A stretch of 64,000 nt of DNA from Lewinellaceae bacterium (GCA_016710765.1 JADJUJ010000003.1:310001-374000); one strand, 5' to 3'. Positions 18,293 through 29,117 are shown, counted from the stretch's first letter. The notes: a model not told the origin generated them from the sequence alone. Program-made: numbers and translations.

Positions 18293-19472
18293 ATGCGCGG
18301 ATCCGTGAAACTGTTTACCATGTTTGGCATTCCAGTCCATCTCCATTGGAGTTTTGGATTGATTTTCCTGTACGCTTTGTACATCGGATACGCCAACAGC
18401 ATGGATTTTCTGGGCACCATGTGGGTCATGATTTTTTTTATATCGCTCTTTGCCTGTGTGTTGTTGCATGAATACGGCCACTCCCTGACGGCGCGGCGCT
18501 ATGGCGTTCAGACACAAGACATCATATTAACGCCAATAGGCGGCATAGCCCGGCTCGAGCGTATGCCGGAAAAGCCAGTGCAGGAGTTTCTGGTAGCGAT
18601 CGCTGGGCCCATGGTCAATGTCGTCATCGCTTTTCTGATGCTGTTGCTCGGAATGTTGTTGTACCAGGGCGATAATTGGCAGTTGTTTACCTGGGCGCTG
18701 GAGCAGCATATTAGTCCAGAGTTACAGGAAAGTGCCGATGTTTTTGAAGAAACAGGACTGGCTACCTCCTGGTTCCTATACTTTTTCACGCTCTTGCTGA
18801 TTACCAACCTGGGCCTGGTGGTGTTCAATTTGATACCTGCATTTCCGATGGATGGCGGGCGAATATTTCGATCCTTGCTGGCCATGCGCATTGGCCGGGT
18901 GAAAGCCACCCAGGTAGCCTCTATCGTTGGACAGGTTATTGCTGGGTTGTTTGTATTGTACGGTTTTTATGCTGGCGCGTACACCCTGGCCTTTATCGGC
19001 TTCTTTGTATTTACCATGGCGCGTGCGGAAAATTCGATGGTTCAGGCTCGACGATGTGCTCAAACGATATACTGCGGCGGATTTGACGCGCAGGAACTAT
19101 ACCCGGCTTTCTGTAAACGACTGGATGCAAACGCCCATAGGAATGATGGGAGACAAATCAGGGGAGCGCAGTTATTTGGTCTTTGACCTTTCCGACCAGT
19201 TGGCGGGAAAACTGGATGCTGAAGCCATTGAAAAAGCGGCCAAAAACCGGCAACTTAGTGTGGAAATATCCCAGTTTATGGAAGAACAAGTGCCTGCTGT
19301 GGATATAAAAGAGTCGCTGCGGTACCTGTATTATTTGCTGGTTCAGGTGGACACCGGAATTGTAGCGGTATTGGAAAACCAGGAAATTGTGGGGGTAGTG
19401 GATGAAGAGGACCTGCGTGCCTTCATGGAAAAATCTGGCATCAAGTTGCCGCGATCAAAGAAGGTCGCGTAA
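18293..19472 (+). CDS. Site-2 protease family (M50) membrane metalloprotease (frameshifted)
   Basis: About 392 residues. Intramembrane zinc protease with the HEYGH motif (near residue 62) in a membrane helix, and the second zinc ligand in FNLIPAFPMDGGRIFRSL. The C-terminal ~130 residues form a soluble regulatory region, possibly CBS-like (GIVAVLENQEIVGVVDEED). The frame breaks at GG 19039-19040; removing one G gives RAENSMFRLDDVLKRY and joins both parts. S2P enzymes cut transmembrane substrates such as anti-sigma factors; no such partner is next to it. The stop overlaps by about 18 bp the repaired 3' end of the convergent aspartyl protease gene. Confidence 0.82.
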
Positions 19473-20683
19473 AACAATGGTTTTTTCAATTTTTCTCCGT
19501 CTCTCAGCACGGTTAAGGTTACCTTTTTGCCTGGTTTTTTCAAGAAAATACGCTGAGCAGTGCCCAGTGTCATGAACACGGAGGGCTTGTTTCCAATTTT
19601 AAGAATGATGTCGCCAGGCCGCAGGTCCACTTCTGTTGCTGGTGAGTTTGGCACCAGGTTGTGCACCATGAACTTATCGAATTTTTCTCCCGTTGCAATC
19701 ATATTGATTCCGCTTCGATCGAATAAAAACTGCTCTTTATAGAGTCGGTTGGGTTTGAGCCACATGATACCATCCTGGTAATCCAGTATCACATAGAAGT
19801 GATTTAGGATGTTGTTGCCGATTAACCCGTTTCGTTTGTTCAGAAAGCCGAGGGTTTGGGCGGTATCAATTTCCTGAAAGTAGGTGACGATTTGTTGTTG
19901 TTTAAAGGGGCCAATTTCCAATTTACTCACCCTGCCGGTAAATCCTTCCAGGAATCCTCCCAGGCCCATCCCGATGTTGCTGATGATGGCATTGGGTGGA
20001 GGACTTAGCAATGGGTGTGTATTCGTAAAGAGTAACAGGGGAAGGCCCGCCCCGGTATCGATTAAGAGCTTAACCGGAACCACCAGATCCTGCTGCACAT
20101 TCAATGCGGTATTGAGGTAAACTTTGTTTTTGTAAATCTCAATGGGCAGGGCTGAATAGTCGGAGGGTGTTTTAAAAATGCTCTTCTCTGTCAGTTGAAT
20201 GACACGGCGCTGGTAATTGATTTTGATAATGTAGCGGGAAAAGGCATTGGCCGACAGGATGCCATGTACCTGAACGCCGGCATATTCCTCAAAGCGAAAG
20301 TAATCTTCTTCCAGCACCAGAATGTCTTCGGAAACCGCATACGCCTTTTCTGGTATTTCCAATCTTACACGGCGAACAAGGTAAGCGGTCAGGGGCGTAC
20401 TCAAATCAGAGCCGGCCACCTGGTACACCTGTTCGTAAGGCATCTTGAACATGTCGGTGATGCCTTTTTGCGAAAGTATGGTGAATTCAGCGCCGGTATC
20501 GAAGATGAAACGAAGGGGCAGAATCCCATTGAAGCGAACGGTCAGGATGATGAAATTGTTGCTGTATTCAAATGGGATTTCCACCTGTTTGCGTCCTTGC
20601 GGCATAACGAACCCCGTTTGCCCTGAAGCCGTAGTCCAGGGCAGAAATGCAAGCAGTAACATGCAAAACAGCAACCGATTCAT
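19455..20683 (-). CDS. Aspartyl protease family protein with PDZ domain (3' frameshift)
   Basis: 409 residues from the ATG at 20683. Signal peptide (RLLFCMLLLAFLPWTTASG), then two retropepsin-like half-sites, FIFDTGAEFTIL (near residue 60) and LLIDTGAGLPLLLF (near 205), and a C-terminal PDZ domain (MVHNLVPNSPATEVDLRPGD, ILKIGNKP). This is the usual layout of exported Bacteroidota aspartyl proteases. Read as given, the C-terminus runs into the antisense of the neighbouring gene. Adding one T to the T6 run 19481-19486 ends the protein as KLKKTIVLRDLL and stop at 19455, which looks natural. The true 3' end therefore overlaps the convergent M50 gene by only 18 bp. Confidence 0.85.
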
Positions 20684-20921
20684 GTTCAAAGTTTTGAAGG
20701 ACCTGCAATTTCGGCATTAATTGGTTAAGGCCCTTAAAAAGGCTCCATTATTCGGCTAAGTAACGATGAAATTACAAGTTCACGATTTCAGGCCAATTAT
20801 TTTGGTGTTAGGCGACTATCTATTGAGGCGAATAGCAGCGCTCTTTAACAAAAAAGATAGGATGGATAACGGCAAAAGAATGGCTTCAAATCGTGAAGTT
20901 GTTATTTCATCGTTACTAATA

Positions 20922-22358
20922 TCACAATTGGAAGCCCCAAACCCAGGGAAGAACGGTATAAATGAATACTATCAGCAGCAAGATGGACACTAAATCAAGT
21001 AAGAAGCCAGCTTTTGCCATGTGATGGGTATGCAGATGTCCTGAACTGAATACTATAGCGTTGGGTGCCGTGGCCACGGGAAGCCCAAACCCAATGGACG
21101 ATGCCATGGCCGCGCTCAGCAACAGCCCGAACGGATGGATACCGATGGTGCTGGCCATTGCTGCCAATACCGGCATCATCATCGAAGCAGTAGCGATGTT
21201 AGAGGCGATTTCGCTGAGCATCACCACCACGCTGAGAATGATCAGGAGCAAAACCAGTTCCGGTAAGTTGCTGAGGCCTTCCATTTGGAGGCCGATCCAT
21301 TTGGCCAGTCCACTGGAATCGAAGCCTTTGGCCAGGGCCAGCCCGCCTCCAAACAACAACAGCACACCCCAGGGGATTTTTATTGCCTGGTTCCAATCGA
21401 GCAAAGGGGAATTGCTTTTTTTATCGGCAGGAAAAACAAACAGCAGGATAGCGCCCAGCATCACCACAACCGTGTCATTGCAATTAGGGAAGATGCGATA
21501 AAGCCATAGCGAACCGGTGATCCAACACAGTACGACTGCCCCAAAAAGCACAATCAGCCGTTTTTCGGCAGCTTGCATGGGCCCCAGCCGGTGCAGTTCC
21601 TGTTGCAACACCGCCCTTTGTTCTGGTAGTAATTTCCCGGCGTGCAGGGGGAACAGGCGAATGAGTAACCACCAACACAGAAGAAGCAGGATGCTGGCAA
21701 AAGGAAATCCGACCAAAAACCATTGCCAAAAGGAAACGCTTCGCCCCATGTTCTGTTCTACAAAACCCACAAATATGGCGTTGGTGGGAGTGCCGATGAT
21801 GGTTGCCAAGCCGCCAATAGAACAGGCATAGGCTACGCCCAGCAGCAATGCCACCCTGAAATTTTGGTTGTGGGCTTCACTTTCGCTGGTGGCGGCGCCT
21901 TGCCCTACTGCAATGGCTACGGGCGTCATCATTACTGCAGTTGCGGTGTTGGAAATCCACATGGAGATGAAGCCGGTGGCTGCCATAAACCCGAGAATCA
22001 TTCTGGAGGGGCTGCGGCCAATTTTCAGGACCACCTGATAGGCAACCCGCAGGTGGAGGTTCCAGCGTTCAATGGCCTGGCCAAACAGCATACCGCCCAT
22101 GAAAAGGAAAATGATTTCATTTCCAAATTCCACAGAAATGGTTTTCAGGCTGGCCACACCCGTCAAGGGAAAAAAAACCAAGGGCAACAGCGCTGTAACG
22201 CTTACTGGAACGGCTTCGGTTATCCACCAGATGGTCATCCAAAGCGTGATGGCGGCCGCGGCTTTCGCCTCAGGGCTTATACCGCCTGCGGCAGGCAGTA
22301 ATAACAGGATCGCAAATACAGCAGGACCAGCCCATAAGGCCAGGCGATGTCGGTTCAT
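20922..22358 (-). CDS. SLC13/DASS family anion permease
   Basis: 478 residues with about twelve hydrophobic segments. Both sodium/substrate motifs of the divalent-anion:sodium symporter family are present: FISMWISNTATAVMMTPVAI (near 135) and EIASNIATASMMMPVLAAM (near 390). The helix ITLWMTIWWITEAVPVSVTAL is also typical. It imports dicarboxylates, or possibly sulfate or phosphate, with Na+; the substrate cannot be told from sequence. It stands alone on the minus strand, preceded by a family A repeat. Confidence 0.9.
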   Translation of the reverse strand: MNRHRLALWAGPAVFAILLLLPAAGGISPEAKAAAAITLWMTIWWITEAVPVSVTALLPLVFFPLTGVASLKTISVEFGNEIIFLFMGGMLFGQAIERWNLHLRVAYQVVLKIGRSPSRMILGFMAATGFISMWISNTATAVMMTPVAIAVGQGAATSESEAHNQNFRVALLLGVAYACSIGGLATIIGTPTNAIFVGFVEQNMGRSVSFWQWFLVGFPFASILLLLCWWLLIRLFPLHAGKLLPEQRAVLQQELHRLGPMQAAEKRLIVLFGAVVLCWITGSLWLYRIFPNCNDTVVVMLGAILLFVFPADKKSNSPLLDWNQAIKIPWGVLLLFGGGLALAKGFDSSGLAKWIGLQMEGLSNLPELVLLLIILSVVVMLSEIASNIATASMMMPVLAAMASTIGIHPFGLLLSAAMASSIGFGLPVATAPNAIVFSSGHLHTHHMAKAGFLLDLVSILLLIVFIYTVLPWVWGFQL

Positions 22359-22375
22359 ACCAGGAATATCTTAAC

Positions 22376-22545
22376 TGGTCTTTGGCCTTTGGTTTCTATC
22401 TTGTTGTGAAATGCTATACCATATCAAATGCCAGGAATAATAGCATTGAATATTGAGCACCCCTATCGCAACAAATGCCTTGAAAACCAACCGTCGAATT
22501 CTTCGGGGCAACCCCAAAGACTAATGACCAAAGACCAAAGACTAT
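22376..22545. repeat. Family A element, copy 2 (inverted orientation)
   Basis: About 170 bp between the SLC13 and bacilliredoxin genes. It begins GGTCTTTGGCCTTTGGTTTC and ends CCAAAGACCAAAGACT, complementary ends. The body TTGTTGTGAAATGCTATACC resembles the copy at 30.6 kb. Confidence 0.68.
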
Positions 22546-22618
22546 CTTTTTCCTGGCGAACATAGAAAAAATATTTTGGGAATGGATGAAACAGACTTCA
22601 CCCATACCCCTAAATATT

Positions 22619-23032
22619 TTAGCAATACGTTTCGAAAGCGCCTTTGAGGTTGTCTGCAATTATTTCTGCAGAGCGACCTTCAATGTGGCGGCGCTCGAGG
22701 AAATGTACAAGTTTGCCGTCTTTAAAGAGGGCAATACTGGGAGAGGATGGCGGGTAGGGGAGGAGGAATTCCCGGGTTTTGGCAACGGCAGCGGAATCTA
22801 CACCGGCAAAAACAGTTACCAAACGATCCGGGCGCTTGCCCGTTTGGGTTGCCATTTTAACGCCGGGGCGAGCCATGCCGGCCGCACAACCGCAAACACT
22901 GTTGATCACCACCAGTGTAGTGCCTTCCGGTTGCTCCAGCACTGCTTGAACAGCTTCCGGTGATTGCAGGGACTCAAAACCAAAATCTGTAAGATCTTTG
23001 GCCATTGGGGCTGTTAAATGCGGAGGATACAT
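22619..23032 (-). CDS. BrxA/BrxB-type bacilliredoxin
   Basis: 137 residues, normal for the YphP/YqiW (DUF1094) family. The CGC active site lies in the conserved stretch NSVCGCAAGMARPGV (near 45-58). Thioredoxin-like strands follow (LVTVFAGVDSAA, PSIALFKDGKLVHFLERRHI). Bacilliredoxins remove bacillithiol or similar thiols from oxidised proteins in the cytoplasm. The genes on either side are on the same strand but more than 150 bp away, so it is probably expressed on its own. Confidence 0.93.
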   Translation of the reverse strand: MYPPHLTAPMAKDLTDFGFESLQSPEAVQAVLEQPEGTTLVVINSVCGCAAGMARPGVKMATQTGKRPDRLVTVFAGVDSAAVAKTREFLLPYPPSSPSIALFKDGKLVHFLERRHIEGRSAEIIADNLKGAFETYC

Positions 23033-23196
23033 ATTGAAGTAGAATTTTTATTGTGATTTGACGGGGGAACCGCCTTGTAAATGAAAACAGGTAATTCCGG
23101 GGTATACTAATGACTAACAACAACATGGAGGGTCACAAGTTCATTTTCTGAAAAGGACTTTTACCAATGGCCAGTAGCCAGCGGCCAGCATCCTGC

Positions 23197-24435
23197 TTAG
23201 AACGTTACGTTCATGTCAACCACTTTGTCACCTCTTTTCACTTTCATGGTAGTTGTTTGACCTTTTTGAAAGGAAGAAAGTCCCTTCATATAGTCCATGA
23301 TATCGCCAATTTTCAGATCGCCCAGTTGGATGATAATATCGTCCTTGAGCACACCCGCAATAGCAGCGGGTTTGCCGTCGGTAACGCCATCGATGTGCAG
23401 TCCTTCACCTTCCCAGGTGTAATCGGGCATAATACCGAGCGTGACTTTGAATCTTGGCGTATCCTCTGGCTTTGATTTTGTTTCCTGAAAAACGAGTTTT
23501 GGTGTTTTGTCCAGTTCCTTCACGACGCGGATAACCAGTTGCAAGAGTTGCTGTTCGCCGGGGAAATTGATTTTGTCTACATCGTCGGAGGGCTTGTGAT
23601 AATCAGGGTGCTGTCCGGTAAAGAAGAACAAAACCGGGATATTTTTCAGGTAAAAGGAAGTATGGTCACTAGGCCCGATCCCGGCGCTGTCGAGTTTGAT
23701 ACCAAAATCGTCCTTTACTTGTTCGAGTAGTGGAACAAACGTTGGAGAGGTGCCTACGCCGCCAACCATGATGGTTTTTTCAGGTTTCAGCCGGCCGATC
23801 ATGTCCATGTTTAACATGCAGCTTACGGTGGAAAGATCGATGGTGGGTGCTTCCGTGAATTTTTTGGAGCCCAGCAAACCCAATTCTTCGCCCGAGAAGC
23901 AGATAAAGAGGAAGTTGTGGCTTTCTTTTACGCCATTGGTTGCATAATAGCGTGCCAGTTCGAGCACGCCTGCGGTGCCGGAAGCGTTGTCGTCGGCGCC
24001 GTTGTGGATTTTGCCTTCAGGGTTAGCATCGAGGGAGTTGTGGTCGAACCCGAGTCCCAAGTGGTCGTAATGCGCGCCAATGACGATGGTATAAGGCGCT
24101 CCATTGTCGAGGTAAGCGACTACATCACGGCTGCTGTGCTCTGTGGCGTTGGCCATATCCATGCCGTGAGGGTCGGCAGTTTTCTTGTAATTAAAAAGAA
24201 AATAGTAGCCATCGTTGCCTTTTGGCGCCAGTCCGTATTGCTTAAAGGCTTTGGCGATGTATTTGGCTGCTTTCAGCTCTTCTTTGGAGGAGGTGCCACG
24301 GCCCTTCATTTTATCGGAGGCCAGAAAGCTGATGTGCTTATTGAGGTTTTCCTGAGAAACGGCCTGTGCCTGGAGGGGTGTTGTGGATAGTGCGCACAAG
24401 AGGAGTGCGGCAAGAAATAATGAAAAAAGTTTCAT
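23197..24435 (-). CDS. M28 family zinc peptidase with PDZ domain
   Basis: 412 residues from the ATG at 24435; an ATG nine bases earlier is possible. Signal peptide (MKLFSLFLAALLLCALSTTPLQAQ). The M28 di-zinc site is readable: HYDHLG, DDNASGTAGVLELA, SGEELGLLGSK, NMDMIGR, and the final His in FTGQHPDYHKPSDD. A C-terminal PDZ domain (DGVTDGKPAAIAGVLKDDII) may recruit substrates. Predicted periplasmic or surface aminopeptidase. It precedes a GH25 lysozyme gene by about 110 bp on the same strand. The gap 23033-23196 has no feature beyond a short GCCAGTAGCCAGCGGCCAGC run. Confidence 0.92.
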   Translation of the reverse strand: MKLFSLFLAALLLCALSTTPLQAQAVSQENLNKHISFLASDKMKGRGTSSKEELKAAKYIAKAFKQYGLAPKGNDGYYFLFNYKKTADPHGMDMANATEHSSRDVVAYLDNGAPYTIVIGAHYDHLGLGFDHNSLDANPEGKIHNGADDNASGTAGVLELARYYATNGVKESHNFLFICFSGEELGLLGSKKFTEAPTIDLSTVSCMLNMDMIGRLKPEKTIMVGGVGTSPTFVPLLEQVKDDFGIKLDSAGIGPSDHTSFYLKNIPVLFFFTGQHPDYHKPSDDVDKINFPGEQQLLQLVIRVVKELDKTPKLVFQETKSKPEDTPRFKVTLGIMPDYTWEGEGLHIDGVTDGKPAAIAGVLKDDIIIQLGDLKIGDIMDYMKGLSSFQKGQTTTMKVKRGDKVVDMNVTF

Positions 24436-24543
24436 GGATTGCATTGCTGTTGAGCTGCGAAAATACGGCGTTCGCAGTAAGTTCGCAGCATTCCGTGCAT
24501 TTCTTTACCAGAAAAGGATAATTGTGAAACGTATTATCGTTGC

Positions 24544-25263
24544 TCAGGGGGCCGGTTGAGCTGCCGGTTGGACGGCATTGGGTTGGTAGCAAAGGCGGTT
24601 GAGCATTTCCTGGGTACCAGAAAATACGTTTCGGTCAACTTTTCCGCTGACACCTTTGATACGCCCTTCATTAGAATATTGCCAGAAATCCCAGGTCTTT
24701 CCAGTGAGCAGTGCAGGCCGTTCTGCAGAATACTTGGCGATCCACAAGGGGTGGTTGTTGAAAATTCCGGCGAGGTATTTCTCGTAAAAATCCTGATTAG
24801 AGTAAATAATAGGTTTTACTCCCAAGTTTTCTTCGACAATTTGTAGCCAGATTCTTGCTTCTTCTATCATGGTCTCCGGCGGCATGCCGTCGGTAGTTTC
24901 CAGGTCAAGTACCGGGGCCAAATCCCCGGCTTGCATTTCAATGGTAGATAGGAAGTGTCGCGCCTGATCTTCACCACAGCCGTAAGCATGAAAAAAGTGG
25001 TAAGCGCCACGTTGCAACCCGAGCCTGCGGAGCGACTCCCAGTTTTCGCAGAACAGCGAGTCGGTAAAGTCGGCCCCTTCGGTTGCCTTGACAAAAGCAA
25101 AGCGCAGGGGGTGGCTACTGGCAACAGCATCCCAATTGATCCTGCTTTGATGGTGCGAAACATCGATTCCTTCCAATTGCGTTGTATGCCAATCCGGAGA
25201 ACCAGATGGCCTGCTTCCAGCAAAGGGAAGGATCAGTGCACACAAGACGATCAAAACGCGCAT
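24544..25263 (-). CDS. Glycoside hydrolase family 25 (lysozyme)
   Basis: 239 residues from the ATG at 25263, which begins a signal peptide (MRVLIVLCALILPFAG); a TTG six codons upstream is less likely. GH25 features: GIDVSHHQSRINWDAV, FAFVKATEGADFTDSLF, GAYHFFHAYGCG, and the catalytic acid pair in LAPVLDLETTDG. The C-terminal WDFWQYSNEGRI is also typical. It cleaves the beta-1,4 bond between MurNAc and GlcNAc in peptidoglycan and is predicted to act in the periplasm or outside the cell. Phage origin is possible for GH25 enzymes, but no phage gene is nearby. Confidence 0.92.
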   Translation of the reverse strand: MRVLIVLCALILPFAGSRPSGSPDWHTTQLEGIDVSHHQSRINWDAVASSHPLRFAFVKATEGADFTDSLFCENWESLRRLGLQRGAYHFFHAYGCGEDQARHFLSTIEMQAGDLAPVLDLETTDGMPPETMIEEARIWLQIVEENLGVKPIIYSNQDFYEKYLAGIFNNHPLWIAKYSAERPALLTGKTWDFWQYSNEGRIKGVSGKVDRNVFSGTQEMLNRLCYQPNAVQPAAQPAP

Positions 25264-25586
25264 AAACGGATATGCAGGCAAGTGAAGAGATGAGGAGGAT
25301 CTGGATATTAAAGTAACGCCTGCAAAAATAATGCCTGTCTGGCAATTTTATTGTTTTGAATGTTGCAATTTGGCGGATTGTAGACAAATAATTTTGTGTT
25401 ACGTCTATTTGGAACACAAAACACCCATGAAGGGTTTTAATCCTGCATGGGTGTTTGATATACATCGGTATTTGTCTTTTCGCCGCGGGTCTTTTGTCGC
25501 GCTGGGTTTATTGGTATTTGGTTGGCTACGACCTTTTTGAAGCCAGATCGTACCCAAAGACCAACACCCAAACGTTAAAACCCAGA
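25264..25586. other. Intergenic region downstream of rho
   Basis: Contains a hairpin AAACACCCATG (25419-25429) / CATGGGTGTTT (25446-25456) followed on the minus strand by TTTTGTGTT, a possible rho-gene terminator. It also holds a TATTTTTG -7-like motif on the minus strand (25323-25330) ahead of the lysozyme gene and a fragment of family A (about 25537-25571, ending AAAGACCAACACCCAAA). Confidence 0.55.
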
Positions 25587-27528
25587 TTACCGGTTCATCG
25601 ACTCTAAAAATTCCTCGTTGGAAGTGGTGTTCATCATTTGTTTTTTCATGAACTCCATGGCTTCTTCTGGCTTCATATCGGCCAGGTGGTTGCGCAGGAT
25701 AAACATCCGCTGGAGGGTATCTTTATCCAGCAGTAATTCTTCGCGGCGTGTGCTCGACTTGGTAAGATCGATGCTCGGGTACAGTCGGCGGTTGGCCAGG
25801 TTGCGGTCGAGCTGAAGTTCCATGTTACCGGTACCCTTGAACTCTTCAAAGATAACCTGGTCCATTTTGGATCCGGTATCGATCAGGGCGGTTGCTAGAA
25901 TAGTCAGGGAGCCACCGTTTTCGATGGCACGGGCAGCGCCGAAGAATTTTTTTGGTTTCTGCAAGGCAGTTGCCTCAACACCACCGGAAAGCACTTTTCC
26001 GGAAGCGGGCGCTACGGTATTGTAGGCACGGGCCATACGGGTAATGGAGTCGAGCAGGATGACCACATCGTGACCGCACTCAACCATACGTTTTGCTTTT
26101 TCAAGCACGATATTGGCCAAGCGTACGTGGTTTTCCGCAAGTTCGTCAAAAGTAGAAGACACCACTTCTGCGCGTACGTTGCGTTTCATGTCGGTTACCT
26201 CCTCGGGGCGTTCGTCGATCAACAGGATGATGACATAACATTCGGGGTGGTTCTTGGCAATGGCATTGGCCAGGTCCTTGAGCAGGAAGGTTTTGCCTGT
26301 TTTGGGCTGGGCAACGATTAGTCCGCGTTGCCCCTTGCCGATTGGCGTAAAGAGGTCGATGATGCGGGTGCCAAAGTCGCGGCCACTATTGCTCGACAGG
26401 AGGTTGAATTTCGAAGTAGGGAACAACCGTGTGAGGTAATCAAAGGGTACGCGGTCGCGTACATCTTTGGGGTCCATACCATTGATCTTGCTCACCTTGA
26501 GCAGGGCAAAATATTTTTCGCCTTCTTTGGGTGGGCGGATGGCGCCGCGAACGGTATCGCCGGTGCGCAAACCGAACAGTTTTACCTGAGAGGGAGAAAC
26601 GTAAATATCATCGGGGCTGGTAACGTAGTTGTAGTCGGAAGCACGGAGGAAACCGTACCCGTCGGGCATCATTTCCAGGGTTCCTTCTCCTTCAATTACG
26701 CCATCCAATTCAACATCAAATTTTTCTTTTGCGATAACCGGCATCACTTCCTGTTCCGGCTCACGTGCGGTGTTCTGCTCACCCACCCGCTCCTGAGTAG
26801 CCAGGGGGCGACGAACTTGCGCCATGTCGTCATCTTCTTCTTCACCAGAGCTTGGTGCGACAAAATCTTCTTCGCGTTCGAGTTTGGCCACATCTGGGTC
26901 TACCAGCGCAGGGTTCCCGGGGCGTTGCGGATTGTTGCGGTTCCGGTCGTTGCGATCGCGGAAAGGGCGATTCCTGTCATTGCGATCATTGCGATCGTTT
27001 TTATTCCGGTCATCTCGGTTCCGGTCGTCGCGGTTCCGGTCGTCTTTATTCCGGTCGTCGCGGTTCCGGTCGCGATCATTGCGTTGGAAACGATTGTCGA
27101 ATGGCTTTCTGGGCTCATTACGAGGCTCGCTTGGGGCTTGCGGGGGCGTATTACCTGTGGTGGATTCAGTGGTCTTGGCTTCTGGTTTCGCAACAGGGGT
27201 TTCCTTGGGCGTTTTAGCCGGTGGCTGGGGTTTTTCTTTTTTAGCGACAGCAGTACGGGGGCGTTTGGCTGGCGCTTTTTCAGGACTTTCTTTTTCCTGG
27301 TCCTTTTTGGGGGCTTCTCCACGAACGACAATTTTACGGCCGGGCGCTGGTTCTTCAACGGTGGGAACTTTTTCGCCACCGGTGCCTTTGTTTACAAAGG
27401 CTTGTTCGTCGAGGATTTTGTAAATAAGGTCCTGTTTGGTTAGCCGGTTGAAGCCTTTGATGCCCAGCTTCTGGGCAGTTTCTTTGACCCGTCACCAGCA
27501 TGTCATTCAACTGCAATATGTCGTACAT
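25587..27528 (-). CDS. rho: Transcription termination factor Rho with long disordered insertion (N-terminal frameshift)
   Basis: About 646 residues, against 419 in E. coli. Hexameric RNA-dependent ATPase that ends transcription. The catalytic part has GQRGLIVAQPKTGKTFLLK (Walker A), VVILLDSITRMARAYN (Walker B) and the primary RNA-binding fold (GEGTLEMMPDGYGFLRASD). The N-terminus MYDILQLNDMLV plus LGIKGFNRLTKQDLIYKILD is the Rho N-terminal helical domain. Between them lie some 200 residues of Lys/Pro then Arg/Asp/Asn repeats (RNRDDRNKDDRNRDDRNR type, about 26930-27100). One indel near 27486-27496 (GGGT) separates the first 13 codons from the rest, which is one unbroken frame. A normal start elsewhere is not available, so I take the ATG at 27528. 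Confidence 0.92.
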
Positions 27529-27836
27529 GGTAGGAATTAATAGTGGTATTATTTCTTAGGAATCTAATTTTGAGGTGAAGTGAAAACTTCAGAAGGGGGG
27601 AATTGGTCTGTTTCTTGAAACATTTGGCCGGGGACCATACTTCTACACAGCGGTAGAACAGTTGGTAAACTGAATAATATCGGCTGGAAAAATATTGAGA
27701 GAGGTAGTGCTACCGGATAAAAATGTGGAGACCGGAGTGATTTGAATACAGCAAAGATAATGCTTTTTTTAATTTCGCTCTATCTTGCAGCGGAAAAATT
27801 AATCCCATTGGTAATATTAACAAGACTATTGGCACA
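27529..27836. other. Divergent intergenic region rho / serS
   Basis: 308 bp carrying the promoters of both genes by position. I found no exact TAnnTTTG box, repeat or strong hairpin. Confidence 0.45.
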
Positions 27837-29117
27837 ATGTTGCAACTTAAAGTAATCCGAGAAGAAAAAACAAGAATCCTCCAGGGATTGCGCAAACGCA
27901 ACTGGGAAGGAGCGCAATTAAAAATCATTAATGAAATTCTGGCCCTGGACGATCAGCGTCGGCTCAACCAAAAGGAGCTCGACGATAGCCTGGCCGAAGC
28001 CAACCGCCTCTCCAAGCAGATAGGCCCCTTGATGGGACAGGGCAAATCTGCTGAGGCAGAACCGCTCAAACAGCAGGTTGCCCAACTGAAGGAGCAATCC
28101 AAACAATTGGAAGAGCGCCAGCGAAGCATCGAAACGGAGCAACAGGAGTTGCTCTATGCTGTGCCCAATTGCCCGCATAAAAGTGTACCCAAAGGCAAAA
28201 CCCCAGACGATAACGCTGTGTACCGCCCCTGGCCATCGCCCATGCCTGTACTCCATGAAGGGGCTGTTCCGCATTGGGACCTGGGTAAAAAATACAACCT
28301 GTTCGATTTTGAACTGGGCGTTAAACTCACCGGCGCTGGCTTCCCGGTTTACCGCGGCCAGGGCGCCAAACTACAGCGTGCGCTGATCCAGTTTTTTTTA
28401 GAGGAGAACATTAAAGCAGGGTATGAGGAAATCATGCCGCCGTTGCTGGTAAACGAAGATTCTGCCCGTGGCACAGGCCAGCTGCCTGATAAAGAAGCGC
28501 AGATGTATGCCTGCGAACGGGATAATTTTTACCTTATCCCCACTGCTGAAGTGCCCGTTACCAATTTGTGGCGGGGAGATATTCTCGCTGAAAAAGACCT
28601 GCCCATCAAGGCCACGGCTTATACTGCCTGTTTCCGGCGGGAAGCGGGCGCCTGGGGTGCGCATGTGCGCGGGCTCAACCGGCTGCACCAGTTTGATAAA
28701 GTAGAAATTGTGCAGGTGGAACATCCCGACAACTCTTACAAGGCACACCAGCAGATGATCGCACACGTTGCGCGCATCATGAAAAAACTCGAACTGCCTT
28801 ACCGGATCCTGCTCTTGTGTGGTGGGGATATGGGTTTTGCCTCGGCTAAAACCTACGATTTTGAAGTGTGGTCGGCTGCGCAGGAACGCTGGCTGGAAGT
28901 GAGTTCCGTTTCCAATTTCGAATCGTTCCAAACCAACCGGATGCAGCTGCGGTTTAAGGATAGCAATGGGAAAATTCAACTGGCGCATACCCTCAACGGT
29001 TCATCGCTGGCCTTACCCCGAATCGTAGCAGCACTGCTGGAAAACCACCAAACACCGGAAGGAATTCGAATTCCCAAGGCGCTTTGGAAGTACACTGGCT
29101 TCAAGATGATTTCCTAA
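27837..29117 (+). CDS. serS: Seryl-tRNA synthetase
   Basis: 426 residues, normal length. The N-terminal ~110 residues form the long antiparallel coiled coil that grips tRNA-Ser (rich in Glu/Gln/Lys, e.g. QLKEQSKQLEERQRSIETEQ). The class II catalytic core follows: TAEVPVTNLWRG, motif 2 CFRREAGAWGAHVRGLNRLH, and motif 3 HTLNGSSLALPRIVAALLEN. It charges tRNA-Ser with serine in the cytoplasm. It is divergent from rho and 72 bp before a phosphohexomutase gene on the same strand. Confidence 0.97.
   Translation: MLQLKVIREEKTRILQGLRKRNWEGAQLKIINEILALDDQRRLNQKELDDSLAEANRLSKQIGPLMGQGKSAEAEPLKQQVAQLKEQSKQLEERQRSIETEQQELLYAVPNCPHKSVPKGKTPDDNAVYRPWPSPMPVLHEGAVPHWDLGKKYNLFDFELGVKLTGAGFPVYRGQGAKLQRALIQFFLEENIKAGYEEIMPPLLVNEDSARGTGQLPDKEAQMYACERDNFYLIPTAEVPVTNLWRGDILAEKDLPIKATAYTACFRREAGAWGAHVRGLNRLHQFDKVEIVQVEHPDNSYKAHQQMIAHVARIMKKLELPYRILLLCGGDMGFASAKTYDFEVWSAAQERWLEVSSVSNFESFQTNRMQLRFKDSNGKIQLAHTLNGSSLALPRIVAALLENHQTPEGIRIPKALWKYTGFKMIS

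Noticed and set aside
26328..27443. Long open frames on the plus strand across rho
   Set aside because: Hydrophobic and low-complexity translations of the antisense of the Arg/Asp/Asn repeat; rho itself is certain.
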